DNA from: Closterium sp. NIES-65
Lineage: Eukaryota > Streptophyta > Zygnematophyceae > Desmidiales > Closteriaceae
DNA: 64,000 bases
NCBI GenBank assembly: GCA_948144175.1
Contig: CANXME010002327.1
Location: 1,178,001 to 1,242,000 of the forward strand
Direction of reading: 5' to 3'
The position numbers were made by a program, and so were the translations under genes. The notes below the pieces were generated by a model. The model was given only the letters and a program-made list of their open reading frames with translations. It did no database searches and was not told the origin of the DNA. How positions within the stretch are numbered: the first letter of the stretch is position 1; every line of letters begins with the position of its first letter. Of the stretch, positions 1 to 10,540 are shown in pieces.

Positions 1-843
1 GGTCAACCCCCCTATCCTGTAGGTCCGCTCCACTCACCAAGTTCGTAGAGAACGAGGGGAGGTAGAGACCTGACAGGGTGCCAGAGGGGGCTGCCGGGCA
101 CGGTAAGACAGTGGAGAAGCTAGCAAGGACAGGACTCCCAGAGGGTTCTGCCAGGGAGACTGCAACCGGCCGACTGAGCGGCGTAAGAGTGGGTCTAGGG
201 CGGCGACGGGGTCCGCTGAAGGGCGGCGACGGGGCCGCGGAAGGGCGGCGACGGGGTCCGCTGAAGGGCGGCGACGGGGCCGCGGAAGGGCGGCGACGGG
301 GCCGCTGAAAGGGCGGGTGGCGATGGGGCCGCTGAAAGGGTGGCGACGGGGCCGCTGAAAGGACAGCGACGGGGCCGCGGAAGGGCGGCAATGGGGCCGC
401 TGGAGGGCGGCGACGGGGCCGCAGATGGGCGACGCTGGGGGGCCGCGGAAGGGCATCTACGGGGCCGCGGAAGGGCGGCGTCGGGGCCGCGGAAGGGCGT
501 CGATGGGGCTGCTGCAAGGGCTGGCGGCAAGGCCGTGGAAGGGCGGCGACGGGGCCGCGGAAGGGCGGCCACGGGGCCGCTGAAAGGGCGGCGACGGGGC
601 CACTGAAAGGGCAGTGACGGGGCCGCAGTAAGGGGCGGCGACGGGGCCGCTTAAAGGGCAGCGCGACGGGGCCGCAAGGGCGGCGCGACGGGGCCGTTAG
701 GGGCCGTAAGAGGGGCCGCTAGAGGCCGCAAGGGGGAACGACACGGGGCGCGACTCGGGCAGGGGCCAAGCGCGCTCCAGGCAGGAAAAATAAAATCGGT
801 GGGCCCTAGGATCAGTTCCCACGAGGGAACCAGATCTATACCA
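1..843 (-). mobile_element. Copia family A deletion derivative: GC-rich leader fused to a protease fragment
   Basis: Read on the minus strand, 843 down to about 190 is an untranslated leader built of degenerate GGCCCCGTCGCCGCCC-like units with no sustained gag reading. About 190 down to 1 encodes a family A protease-region fragment with the recognisable block PVAVSLADPSGGPV. The whole gag gene, the glycine-rich tail and the DSGA active-site motif are missing, so leader and protease are joined by an internal deletion of about 2 kb relative to relatives in this window. The element continues off the left edge. It matches 11386-12228 on the other inverted-repeat arm. Confidence 0.8.
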
Positions 844-976
844 TGTGAAGATTAGAACGAGAGAATGATTGAACTATGAAAGAGTTGGGTACAAGTACTA
901 ACCCTAATTGGGTTGTACCCCTTATGGGCTACCCCACTACAGCCTACACAAATCTATAAGCTATAATGTTATGACA
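844..976 (-). repeat. LTR (5' LTR of the leader element at 1-843)
   Basis: A 133 bp LTR with TG...CA ends. On the minus strand it is followed immediately by TGGTATAGATCTGG, a relative of the plant initiator tRNA-Met primer site TGGTATCAGAGC. It contains the core shared by most LTRs here: TGTAGGCTGTAGTGGGGTA, then nested inverted repeats around AACCC...GGGTT and GGGTACAA...TTGTACCC. The mirror copy is 11253-11385. Confidence 0.85.
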
Positions 977-1046
977 CAGCACACAGAGTAGTAGCCGAAG
1001 CAGTTAGGTGGGCCCACAGGCCAAGAGCGTAGATGCTTTGATAGCA

Positions 1047-1176
1047 TGTGAAGAAATGAGGAATGAAGAAGAGGGGTTGCACTAGCAGTAGTTGGCATAC
1101 ATATAGGAAACCCTATTTGGGTTGTACTCGCTATAGAATACCCCTCTGCAGGCTAGACAATTATAACATTCTGACA
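1047..1176 (-). repeat. Second LTR (older insertion in the same arm)
   Basis: A 130 bp LTR with TG...CA ends and the same family A core. On the minus strand it is followed by TGCTATCAAAGC, a decayed initiator tRNA-Met primer site. About 70 bp of its own leader (977-1046, containing GGGCCCACC as in other family A leaders) survive before the next LTR begins at 976. The element behind 1-976 therefore probably inserted into, or was joined to, the leader of this older one. The mirror copy is 11053-11182. Confidence 0.78.
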
Positions 1177-1688
1177 CAACTCATTGTAACCCAAGAGTTA
1201 CCCCCAAATTCGGAAGGAGCTTCGGCATCAGGTTCCGTTTCCCATCTGGTTGGGAGTCGAGGCAGTTTTCACAACAAAGGACTGTTTATAGGATATCCCA
1301 CGTAGTTGTAAGATGGGTTCGATGTGTTATTGCGCCTCCCATTATTAGGGCATCGGATGATGGGTTTCGCTGGGTGGCAGTGAGAATTTTGTCCACCAGT
1401 CAAAGTTGTCGTCGTCACACTACTCTCGTTGCGCCTCTTTCATCATGAAATGTATACCACCCTCCGCTGCAAATGTATTGTTGTTCCAGAAGTTATCTCT
1501 GCATCAATCATCGTCTCTGATTGGATCTCAGTCTATGGGCACTTCGACAGGCTATGGATGCAGAATTGATAGTTCGATTGTCATTATAGGTGTTTTATTA
1601 GGCGCTTAGTTTCCTGACATCTATGCATGCACGTTAAGATGGTAGGTTCTTTATGTGTTTGCTAACTATCTGGCTACGTCCATGACGT
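1177..1688. other. Non-element DNA within the inverted repeat
   Basis: This has moderate base composition unlike the GC-rich leaders. I see no LTR, primer site or protein domain in it. Short open frames (for example plus 1063-1305) keep their reading in the mirror arm only because the DNA is nearly identical, so that is not evidence of coding. It is the likely pre-insertion flank that was duplicated with the LTRs. Mirror: 10541-11052. Confidence 0.5.
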
Positions 1689-2522
1689 TTCGTTTGTCGA
1701 CCAGTGGGGACGCCAACATGAGAAAGTCGGTGGACGGTGTCGACCACGGCGGTCGACAAGCATGTTCAGCAGTTGGCGGGCTCCTACCGCCAGGGCGACA
1801 CCGGTTGACCAAAGTGGTGGTCAACGGAAGTGGTGGTCGAGCAGGTCCTACTCGACGGGTCCTGGTCGATGTGCTAGTTGAGAGGCGCTAGTCGACGGAG
1901 TAGCGTCGAACTAGTCGAGAGGAGATGCTCGACAATGAAGCCTGGAAAACGTGCGAGCTTCGCCATTGCAGGCATTGGCAAAGTCGACGTGCGGGCTGGT
2001 ATTCTAAGTTCGACGTGGAGCATATAGCGCGATCGTCGGCACATGGCCGCCTCGGCATACTGTGCGACGAGCGGGACAAAGCATAACGTGCTCGACCGCC
2101 TATAAGCACCCGCGAAGCGGGTGCGCGAGTGCGCTATTATCATCAGCGGTTGCAACGATGGCTAGCGTCTCTGCTGCAGCGTTGGCAAGCCGCACAAATG
2201 CAACGCTGGCAGGTCGTCGACTTGCAGAGTTGGCAAGCCGCCTTCCTACTTCGTTGGCAGATCGTCAACTTGCTCTGCTGGTAGGTCACCCCGTTGCTGT
2301 ACTGGAGGTCGACCTGCCTGGTCGCTAGGCTGCTAGGTCGCAGATGAAGTCACTTTGCCATTGCAATCTCAATCATTCTGTGATCCAACTTTTGCTAGTG
2401 AAACTGCCAATCTACTCTGTTAACGAGCAAGTTGTGGGAACACAAGGAAACCTATGATCACTCCAGCCACCCATGCCTTCACCCATAGTGTAGCTCCTAC
2501 CGTTGTACAGTGACTCTTCGCA
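1689..2522 (+). repeat. Truncated 5' LTR of element B1
   Basis: Homologous to the 3' LTR at 9319-10048 beginning from about 9520 (shared blocks around GTCGACCA, TGGGGACGC and the terminal CTCTTCGCA/ATCTCCGCA), so about 200 bp of its start are lost. The LTR is rich in GTCGAC-type words and in short degenerate GTTGGCAAGCC repeats (2170-2320) shared with the other family B LTRs. It ends with CA at 2522 directly before the primer site. Confidence 0.8.
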
Positions 2523-2560
2523 TGGTGCAGTAAGCGTGGATCGAACACGTGATCTTCTGA
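2523..2560 (+). other. Primer binding site with extended tRNA complementarity
   Basis: Starts right after the LTR with TGGTGCAGTAAGC, the complement of a CCA-tailed tRNA 3' end but not of initiator tRNA-Met. Complementarity appears to continue past the usual 12-18 nt: CGTG-GATCGAA-CACG (2535-2549) is the antisense of a canonical T arm (loop TTCGATC), followed by GATCTTCTGA, which resembles the antisense of a variable and anticodon-stem region. The tRNA identity is unassigned. Confidence 0.55.
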
Positions 2561-3010
2561 CTAGTTGCCGACTTTCTGCTTACCTTAGTAGCTGCTAGGC
2601 CAGCAGCTCGTGCAGACCATGACGCCTATTACGGCAGAGGCCGGCAGAGTAGAGGATAGCTTGGAGGCACGTGAAGCTGATGTTAGGAGACGCCACAGTG
2701 CTGGCGAGTTCGGCGAGGCTCCCTTGGAGGTGCTCTTCCTAGACATTCGTGCTCAATAGGTGCACGACCACCCTTCCCGACTTGGTGCGGACGGTACATC
2801 TGCCTCTCCTCAACCGGCACGCAACGAAGGCGGCATCGACGGTGGTGACCAAGTCGGCAGCGACGAGGGCACGAGGTTGACTTGAGGAGTGATCAGGAAA
2901 GCCGACATCTAAGTCGGAGAATGCAAGCACGAGTGTTGCGGTCGACGGCAACCACAGGCAACTTGCAAGGCGACGTCGACGAACGACATCGCTCTCCGCA
3001 GTGAAGTAGT
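2561..3010 (+). other. Leader of element B1
   Basis: Untranslated region between primer site and gag. Its start has similarity to the equivalent leader of B2 (around GCCGACTTT and TAGGCC). No tandem minisatellite, unlike the family A leaders, and no protein domain is visible. Confidence 0.55.
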
Positions 3011-4204
3011 GTGCGGCTGACGTCGGTGACCCATGTAACCGCTGGCGGCATTGCTTCAGCGTACGGGTACATTAATTTTTCGCCGGACAAGATCGCCGTG
3101 CCCATGCTGCTGGAAGGTTGTCGTGACCTCATCACATTGAACGAGTCGATCGAGTCTCAGCTGGAGATTGCTAGGCTGAAGTGTTTCACCGACAGAGAAG
3201 TGGTGACGCCGGGCGAAGATGACGTCTAGATGCGGGCAGAATTCTGCGCCGCTCACCTGCTGTCTTTCATGGTCATCTCGTGCAACTGCTCGCCGATGGT
3301 GCAGATCGCTCTGAAGCCGTATCTACTTCGACTGGACACCAGCCACCAGGCGTGGGATTTCATCATGTCTACGTACCAAACGACTAACGTCTTGTACAAT
3401 GGCCAGTTGGAGGAGAGCTTGACTCAACTCAAAATGGGTGAGCACGAGTTGGCGACGGATTACTGCAACCATTCTCGACGGATCCTGGCCGATATGCGGA
3501 TGGCGAGCGCCGACTATTCGACAGCATCCTACATCACACACGTTGTAAAGGGGCTTCCGAGTGGCTATAATCTGATGCAGCGAATGATGGCGATGCCTGG
3601 CGTGCGTGAGTCGTTGAACGAGGACACGCTGACCTCGCACATCATCAAGGACGAGGCCATGCAAGAGGCCAAGAGGTATATCAAGCTCCTCGCGGAGGTG
3701 AAATATGTCACCCCAACGAAGCAGAGTCGACAACATGGGCAGTGTGTGAAGTCTGGCGGAGGTGGTAGCGGAGGTGGGAAGTCGACGAAGGACGCCGACC
3801 GGTCGAAGTCGGCTCGGGACAAACGGACGAGGGGAGGTGGTCGACGGTGGGAGTGCTGGCTCTGCAGAGACCCCGACCACCTCTCCTTCGAGTGTCTTGA
3901 CCGCAACGACAGCAAAGACGATAACACCAAGGAAGTCCGCGGGAAGTCTGTTGGCGGTCGTCGACGTCGAGGCAACAAACCGTGCAAAGAGAAGTCGATG
4001 TCGAAGTCTATGACGTCGACGAAGGACGCCGACTACTTTGGCGGCAAAGGTCAAGGCGACGAGGAGGCGTCATGCTCAATGGTTGGTGCAGTGGAGTCGA
4101 CCGTTTCGCTGGCACCGGAGGCCGGCAAAGATTTTAAGGCTGACGCAGCAGCCGTGCAGGCAAACCTGATGGTGATGCTGTACGAGAGCGGTTGTTCCCA
4201 CCAC
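3011..4204 (+). pseudogene. Family B gag and start of protease (B1)
   Basis: Structural capsid/nucleocapsid protein of a copia element. The N-terminal 72 codons (3011-3226) end at an in-frame TAG. The next 326-codon segment (3230-4204 and into the inserted LTR) continues the same protein, as alignment with element B2 shows (GEFRSAHLL there, AEFCAAHLLSF here). It holds a UBN2-like capsid region, a GGGGSGGGKS linker and a true zinc knuckle CWLCRDPDHLSFEC (CX2CX4HX4C) near codon 210 of the second segment. The protease active-site block follows as YESGCSHH; B2 has DSGCSHH, so the catalytic Asp is Glu here. The reading is then cut by the solo LTR at 4205. Confidence 0.8.
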
Positions 4205-5177
4205 TGTTGATGGGAAATGGCCTCGCCCTTGCTTGGACATAGCAGACTTCGCAGTCGGGGGCGCACAGAAGTCAATGTAGACAGCGCGCAGAAAGCGACC
4301 TCAATGTGCCCGTAGAGTTTGACCTCGACCTGTCCGTATAGTTCCACCTCGACGCGTCCGCAGAAGATGCTGGTCGACGAGCTCGTAGAAGACGATGTCT
4401 GCGAGCTCGCAGAGGACGCGGACGCCGAGCTCGTATAGGACGCTGGTCGACGGGCTCGCAGAGGACGTTGGCGGACAAGTCCGTTGAGGAGTTCGGTTTG
4501 ACGGGACCTTCTCAGTATAGGGGCTCCTCGACGAGGTCGGTATAGGGGCTCCTCAACGAGGTCGATATAGGAGCTCCTCGACGAGGCTGGTAGAGGGCTC
4601 GTCTAGGCAAAAGCTGCTCGACAAAGTATTCATCGAGCTACTCTACGGAAGTCGCGCGACTGCGAAATTTGTCATGCGGGTGAATGTCCCCCATGAGGTT
4701 TTCGCGAATTCAACTTGCGGAACGGCATCACGTGCTCAACGGTGCACAGCTGGCAAAACCGTCGGCACGTGTTCTACCTGGCACCTGCGCAATGTGCTTG
4801 GCGGCGCGTCCGTCTACCTGCACCTACTTGGTAGGTGCGCACATGCGCAGAAATTCACCAGCCTCTGCGGTGCTGGCAGACTGCTGCTATACCAAGCTGG
4901 CAGACTACTCTCCTGCAGCGTTGGCAAGCCACCCTTCTACAGCACTGGCATATTTCGCCCTGCAGAGGGCTTGCTAGGTGTTGCAATGCCATTCTAGCTA
5001 TATCGACTTTCATGCCTCATTGTAATCTAATGTTCTCTCAATTTCTTAGTGAAACTCTCGCCACATTTCCTTATGAACATAGCAATTGGTGAGAACGCCT
5101 AGCGCAATGCTACGATAACCCGCACAACCCCGTGCCTTATTCCGTAGTCCACTCCCATTGTGTAGTGACTCTCCGCA
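4205..5177 (+). repeat. Solo family B LTR with perfect TSD
   Basis: A 973 bp solo LTR beginning TGTTGATGGG and ending CTCTCCGCA, flanked by the 5-bp duplication ACCAC at 4200-4204 and 5178-5182. The break falls exactly inside the protease block SGCSHH of element B1. Its ends match the family B LTRs at 9319-10048 and 51447-52456. The interior has tandem degenerate units around GACGAG/CTCGTAGA (4340-4600) and GTTGGCAAGCC-type units (4860-4980). A solo LTR implies insertion followed by LTR-LTR recombination. Confidence 0.9.
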
Positions 5178-5182
5178 ACCAC

Positions 5183-5341
5183 CTGATCGGAACTAGGGAT
5201 TCCTTTGTCGAGATAAAGCTAGGAGGCAACGTCAAGCACGTGCGTGGCTTCAACGGGGCACAGCAGACTGTTGAAGGCCCTGATACCGTCGCTCTGCAAG
5301 GGTAGGCTGGAAAGCAGGTTCTCATCTCAAACGTGCTATAC
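5183..5341 (+). pseudogene. Family B protease, middle part (B1)
   Basis: Resumes the B1 polyprotein after the solo LTR. VKHVRGFN and QTVEG...VALQG match B2 (VKHVRGFNRTLQRVEGQG). One in-frame TAG lies near 5302. The protein is interrupted again at 5342 within the block VLISNVLY, where the 1.3 kb element inserted, and continues at 6663. Confidence 0.75.
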
Positions 5342-6657
5342 TGTCAAAAGTAGCAGTACAAAGTTTAGAAACAGAAAGAGGGATTTCACTAGCAGCACTT
5401 GGGATACATATAGCAAACCCTAACTGGGTTGTACCCGCTATAGAGCACCCCACTACAGGCTAGATAATAACATTCTGACACACCCCCATAGCCAAAGTGG
5501 GGTGTAATCAGCAGAATGAGCAGGCATAGCAGGATTTCACAATAATAAGCAAAGCTAGAGGTAATCACAGCGGGCAAGTGAGAAGGAGGAGGAACTGTGG
5601 AAGGAGAGAAGATGGGAGGCAACGACTGAAGCTGCAGAGGCACGGGCACAGGAGCGGCTGACTCAGTGGCTACCGAAGCAAGGTCGACTGACTACTGGAG
5701 TAACTGGCTCCGCGGCTAAGACAAGCGACAGGAGCAACGGACCCACTGGCAACTGGTGCAACAGGCTCACTGGCTACCGAAGCAAGGGCAACGGACTACA
5801 CGCGCTACAGGCGACACGACAGCTATCTCCACACAACCTCCTCCAACTGACCCACACCCTCAACACACACCCCCTGCTGAACCCCTAACTCCACTCCCAC
5901 GTCACCCCCCTAGCGCCATTCCCCTTGGCTCCCACACCTCCACCCCTCTCAGCAGCAGCTGCAACAGTGGGAGACGAACAAGGAGGTGGGGAGAGGGAAG
6001 GGGAGTACCCACACCGCGCACCCCCATGCTCGCCACCCCACACCCCCCACCACCGCGGAACGCACGGCGGCACGAGAGGAATGGGCAGCACGAGGGGGGG
6101 GGGGGGGGGGGGGGGGGGACGGTACAAGAGGGGCCGCGCGTCTCTCCTCAGGGCGCCAAAATAGACAGGCAGGGGGGCGCGCGTGGCTCCCCAGGGCGCC
6201 GCGACGGACAGGCGGAGGGCGCGCGCGGCTCCCCAGGGCGCCACGATAAGAAGGGCGGGGGCCGCGCGTGCTCCCCAGGGCGCCGCGACGAGCAGGGCGG
6301 GGGCCGTGCGCGGGTCCCCCACGGTAGGAAACTGCCGCGCGCCTCGAGGCGCACGGCGGGCAGAAAACCGCCGCGCGCCCCGAGCGCACGGCGGACAGAA
6401 AACCCTAAAAACAAATTCGCACGCCACGGGGCGTGCAACAGACAGAGTAGCAGCGGAAGAAACTAGGTGGTAGGCCCACCCACAAGATCGACCCAAGGGG
6501 GTCGACCTGCTCTGATACCATGTCAAAAGTAGCAGTACAAAGTTTAGAAACGGAAAGAGGGATTTCACTAGCAGTAGTTGGGATACATATAGCAAACCCT
6601 AATTGGGTTGTACCCGCTATAGAGCACCCCACTATAGGCTAGATAATAACATTCTGA
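5342..6657 (-). mobile_element. Non-autonomous LTR element, 1.3 kb, no coding domain
   Basis: Complete insertion with TSD TATAC at 5337-5341 and 6658-6662. LTRs are 5342-5480 (139 bp) and 6521-6657 (137 bp) and differ by only a few substitutions. Sense is minus: TGGTATCAGAGCAGG, a perfect initiator tRNA-Met primer site, abuts the right LTR at 6520, and a purine tract ending GGCTATGGGGGTG abuts the left LTR. The roughly 1.04 kb interior has a GC-rich leader with a 25-base G run at 6094-6118 and no retrotransposon enzyme. Read on the plus strand, 5756-6090 resembles the C-terminal tail and downstream sequence of the chromovirus at 22755-23240, so that piece is antisense in this element. Confidence 0.9.
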
Positions 6658-6662
6658 CATAT

Positions 6663-7500
6663 ACGTCACCAGTGTGCAGGCGAATCTGTTGTTGGTCGAC
6701 CAGCTGAAGGACAGCGGCGTGAGGCTGCAGGACGACGGTAACGAGATGCTGCTCATCACAGCGACGTAGAAGGTGATAGGACAGGCAAAGTACATCGGCC
6801 GGGTCCCTTGCACCGACCTTCCGCCCTGCTCAACAAAATCGACGTTGACGACGAAAGAGGTGGTGGCTTTACGGACGATTGCCTCGGCGATAAAGTCAAC
6901 CCCGGACATGTGGTATGTGAAGCTTGCACACATCGGCGTCGACACGATCAAGAGCTCGGCGAAGCATGAAGTTGCTACCGGCCTTGACATTAATCCGTCG
7001 ACTGGGGCCATCCTGCTGTGTGTCTCCTGCGTCAGCGGGCAGGTGGCACAACACACCTTCCCCGACAAAGGCTCGGACGTTGAGGAAGCCCTGGCCGTCG
7101 TGCACATCGACCTGTGCGGCCGTTCCAGGTGACCGCCAAGGATGGCAGCCTTTGCTTGCTTGTGCTGAAGGACTGGAAGATACGTTACGTCTGAGTGAAG
7201 CCAGTCTCCAAGAAGAGAGACGTGCTCATGGTGGCCGTCGGTGGTAGAGCGGCAAACCAAGAAGTCGGTGCTGATGCTCCGCTCTAACTGCAGAGGTGAT
7301 TTCCTCAAGAAGGCCTTCATCGACTTTGTCAACGAGAAGGGAATCGTCCACGACCTAACGTGCTTGTACACCCCAGAGTAGAATGGCATGGCGAAGCGAG
7401 AGATGCGCATGGCGGTCGCCAAGGTCGTACGGACAATGCCGGTGCACATGGGCATGCAAAACCACTGATGGCACCTCGCCTTGCGGCAGGCCGTCGGGAT
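6663..7500 (+). pseudogene. Family B protease end and integrase (B1)
   Basis: 6663-6770 finishes the protease-like region (QLKDSGVRLQDDGNEMLL). 6773-7132 carries the integrase zinc-binding region: VKLAHIGVDTIKSSAKHEVA with CVSC. The first zinc-ligand His seems replaced (WYVKLAHIG). It then reaches the first catalytic Asp in HIDLCG (about 7108). From about 7130 on the core is fragmented by stops and frameshifts (remnants of the second Asp and Glu blocks around 7290 and 7385), so no working integrase is encoded. Confidence 0.75.
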
Positions 7501-7699
7501 GCGCAATAGCCTTGAGCAGTCGTCGCTGCCACCAGGGACGACGGCGTTAGCTGCTCAGAGGCAAGGAGCCCGACGTGGGGTGCGCGTGGGGCTGCATAGA
7601 CCGACAGCTCCCCTCGTGAGTCTACTGACTGCGATGTGATAGAGATCACGATCGAGAATCCTGAACTGCATTAATCTCGCCCGCGCAAGGCCCCAAAGC

Positions 7700-8275
7700 G
7701 GCTAAGCTACCACGCCTGCCTGCCGCCAGCCGCCTTCACCACGCTACACAACGGCGCACAGGATGACGTCAATCGGCAAGAGCTCGACCCCGACGTACAC
7801 GCTGACCCTGAGCAGTGCTGGGACATTGCCATGATGACGGTGAAGGAGGTACTGGCAAGCTGGAAGGGCAAGGCGGTGAAGGCCGCCATGGACAAAGAGA
7901 TCCAGAGCCTCATCGCCAACGGCACGTGGGAACTGGTCGAACGCCAACACTGTGTCAACGTGACGAAGAACCGGTGGGTGCTGATGACGAAGTACCACGT
8001 CGACGACACGGTCGCCCGCGAGAAGGCGCGCCTGGTCGTGAAGGGCTTTATGCATGTATTCAGCACCGACTACGATGAGACATATGCGCCGGTCGGGAGC
8101 TACGTCATGCTGCAAATCTTCCTCAGCATTGTCATCGCTCTCTACCTACACCAGATGTAACTCAAAGCAAAGAACGTCTTCCTCCAGAGCAAGTTGGACC
8201 GGATGCTTGAGAAGTACCAACCTAACTACTACGACGACGGAACTAGCTGGACGGTTCCGCGTGCCGGATGCTTAG
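7700..8275 (+). pseudogene. Family B reverse transcriptase, N-terminal part (B1)
   Basis: Contains 7831-8160, a 109-codon frame with the copia RT start: MDKEIQSLIANGTWELV, KNRWVLMTKY, EKARLVVKGF and YDETYAPVGSY. A stop follows at 8158-8160. The next readable block (LKAKNVFLQSKLDRML, then YYDDGTSW) runs to about 8250. The YVDD catalytic strand and the rest of the palm present in B2 are absent; unrelated sequence begins at about 8276. Confidence 0.75.
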
Positions 8276-8535
8276 TGATCGTTGTTCCTCCCTCTTGGAC
8301 CCATGCTTTGTTGTTGCTATTGGTATCTACGTGTATCACCCCTTCCTATTCTACCATTCAGTTCTGATCTTAACGGGTATACAGGCCAAGAAAAAATCGT
8401 GGCAGGACTCCCTTTCTTGACTAGTGTTGCTGCAGTGCAATGCAAACAACGTACAGCCTTGTGAGGGTCTGGAGCTTACTGATGGGACTGGGAATGGCCG
8501 CTCCTAATGTGACACCATAGTACCAGCCTTCGCGT
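8276..8535. other. Unassigned segment replacing the RT palm in B1
   Basis: About 260 bp without recognisable similarity to family B or A elements, sitting where B2 encodes the YVDD region. I see no TG...CA LTR ends and no clear TSD. It could be filler from a deletion repair, a fragment of another repeat, or highly diverged RT. Confidence 0.4.
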
Positions 8536-9175
8536 GCTGCAAGTTGGGGAGTGGCCTGACGGTGCGGAGCGACAACCACTAGCGTGAGATCAACCGTTGT
8601 TTGCACTACCTTGTCAACACTTGTGACGCCGCCCTGGAGTTTGACAGCGGACTAGAGTTGCTGCGTCAAGTTGGCTACATTGACGATGACGGCGCTGGCA
8701 ACAAGAAGAGCTAGAATAGTACATGTGGTTACATCTTCATCTTCGGTGGGGCTGGCGTCTCCAGGACGAGCCAGCGCATCAAGTGCGCGATGCTCTCATC
8801 AACCGAGTCGGAGTACGTTGCTGCCACTGAAGCCGACAAGGAGGCTCGCCGCTTTCGCTTCCTCCTCGCCGAGTTCCAGCTGCTCGATGATGGGACACCA
8901 ACCATCCTTCGGGTAGACCACCAGTTGGCCATTGCAATCGCTGGGTGCTTGGGGCTGAAGGGCAACCTCAATCACATGAGTGACGCTACATCTTCCTGTA
9001 GCAAGTGGTGGAGTGCGGGAAGATCACTATGATGTACACTCCGACCACCGAGCAACCGACCGACTTCATGATGAAGTCGTTGCACTTTCTGGCCTTCCAC
9101 CGATGCTCCATCGCGATCGGCCAGGTGCAACTGGCCGACGTCGGCGACGGTGATGATGAAGTGCAGCAGAAGGCG
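8536..9175 (+). pseudogene. Family B RNase H domain (B1)
   Basis: C-terminal RT connection and RNase H: YLVNTCDAALEFDS, GYIFIFGGAGVS, then SSTESEYVAATEADKEA and LRVDHQLAIAIAG, ending with FLAFHRCSIAIGQVQLADV before about 9175. Stops and shifts occur at about 8715 and 8980. The same domain type, better preserved, forms the tail of the chimeric frame at 20566-21357, where the Asp block reads ILRVDKKSAI. Confidence 0.75.
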
Positions 9176-9318
9176 CCATGTCCTGCTGCACGGCTGGTGC
9201 AGTGACTGGCGTGCTGCGTGTTGTGTGCACGTCGACGATGGGTTTTCTCCGGCCATTCTACTCCTTAGGTGGTGGTTAGATCTCGTGTGTGGGGTGCCGA
9301 AGCGTGAGCGTAAGGGAA

Positions 9319-10048
9319 TGTTGTCAAGAGTAGGCCCCGCCCTCGCTTAGGCGAAGCCGACTTCGTGGTCGAGTGCGCAGGAGGTGCAACTGACTCCCTG
9401 CAGAGGCGGACGTCGACCTGGGTGAGGAAGTCGAGGGGTTCGGTTGACTTCTCCGGGATCATTGCAAAGCGACCGACGAGAGGAAGTCGGCCGCTGACAT
9501 TGATCGATGTGGTCGAAGAAGGAGTTTGTTGATCAGTGGGGACGCTGACATGGGAAAGTTGGTGGACAATGTCGACCAAGGCGGTCGACGAGCATGCGTA
9601 GCAATTGGCAGGTTCCTACCACCAGGACGACGACGTCTTCGGAGCTGCCCAATCGACCAAAGCGGTGGTCGACAGAAGTGTTGGTCAAGCAGTCCCTGCT
9701 CGACATGATCCTGGTCGATGTGCCAGTCGAGAGGCGCTGGTTGACGGAGCAGCGCTGAACTGGTCAAGAGGAGATGCTCGACGGCGAAGCCTGTCAAATA
9801 TGCGAGCTTCGCAATCGGAGGCATTGGCGAAGTCGACGTGCGGGTTGGTATCTTGAGTTCGACGTGGAGCATATAGCGTGATTCTCAGCACGTGGCCACC
9901 TTGGCATACTACGCGACGAGCGGGACGAAGCACAACGTGCTCGACCGCACTAGCAAATAGAGGGAATACAAGCAAACATACGATCATTCCTACCATCCGT
10001 GCCTTCACCCGTAGTTCAGCTCCTACCGTTGTAGATTGAATCTCCGCA
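9319..10048 (+). repeat. 3' LTR of element B1
   Basis: A 730 bp LTR beginning TGTTGTCAAGAG and ending ATCTCCGCA, preceded by the purine-rich CGTAAGGGAA. It shares the start block GGCCCCGCCCTCGCTTAGG with the B2 LTR (antisense at about 52410-52430). The 3' flank begins at 10049. Confidence 0.85.
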
Positions 10049-10540
10049 AATATTGCCTGTAACAACAAGGTAGCGAGATAAATAAGCAGAGAAATGTCAG
10101 TAAATATCAATACCAAAATCAAGGAACCACAAGGACAAGGAAAACATTACCATGTGACCACACGAGTGTTGTCCCTTAACGACGAGAGTCTTCTCACTAG
10201 ATATGACTCGACAAGCGCGGTGCAAGGGCACCGATTTGCAATGAAAAGAATACCGCGTCGACGAGAAACAACACGGCATAGTGAGCGGCGTTGATCCTGC
10301 AAAACAGAACAACGACAAGAAGCAACAAGGAATGAGCGGCGCTGATCATGCAACCCTCGGTCTGCATTACAGGTAAATCACGGCCACAAAACTTAGCATA
10401 TAGCTAAAAACGATTTCTATGGCGGCCTGCAATGCTGGCGAAGAATCATGCATGGCTATTGTTACCGTCAATCTGCCATGAAAAGCAAATGTAAAATAAA
10501 AAGGGTTAAATATTCACCATTAAACATCAGTAATACAAAG
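10049..10540. other. Flank of B1, unassigned
   Basis: AT-richer DNA without an element signature. An imperfect tandem around GAGCGGCG(T/C)TGATC occurs at about 10279 and 10334. No coding domain is seen. It ends where the inverted-repeat arm begins at 10541. Confidence 0.45.

Larger units (their letters stand above)
1..1688. repeat. Left arm of a 1.7 kb inverted repeat
   Basis: This stretch is repeated in inverted orientation at 10541-12228. Position p here matches 12229-p there, and both arms are exactly 1688 bp, so there is no net indel. In the stretches I compared the arms differ at only scattered bases, with a small cluster of substitutions near 1100-1150. Homology stops abruptly at 1688/10541, just after the shared bases CATGACGT. 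The outer limit is unknown because the window starts inside the arm. It contains the start of a copia family A element, two LTRs and about 0.5 kb of other DNA. Confidence 0.93.
1689..10048 (+). mobile_element. Copia family B element B1 with nested insertions
   Basis: A plus-strand Ty1/copia element in the order 5' LTR (truncated), primer site, gag, protease, integrase, reverse transcriptase, RNase H, purine tract, 3' LTR. Two later insertions sit inside it: a 973 bp solo LTR at 4205-5177 (TSD ACCAC) and a 1316 bp non-autonomous element at 5342-6657 (TSD TATAC). All domains carry stops or frameshifts and part of the reverse transcriptase is missing, so it is dead. Its own TSD cannot be read because the first roughly 200 bp of the 5' LTR were replaced by the inverted-repeat arm at 1688/1689. 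Confidence 0.85.

Noticed and set aside
34..572. Long proline/arginine-rich open frames in the GC-rich leaders (also 5756-6466, 22076-23149, 27579-28332, 37231-37817, 39115-39904).
   Set aside because: Open in several frames on both strands because of GC-rich tandem repeats. No domain and no conserved start; they lie between LTR and gag.
1063..1305. An 80-codon plus-strand frame also open in the mirror arm (10924-11112).
   Set aside because: It overlaps an LTR and is shared only because the inverted repeat is nearly identical.
5342..6657. Plus-strand orientation of the 1.3 kb element as a deleted chromovirus.
   Set aside because: A perfect iMet primer site abuts the right LTR on the minus strand and the purine tract abuts the left LTR, the same arrangement as in the minus-strand family A elements.
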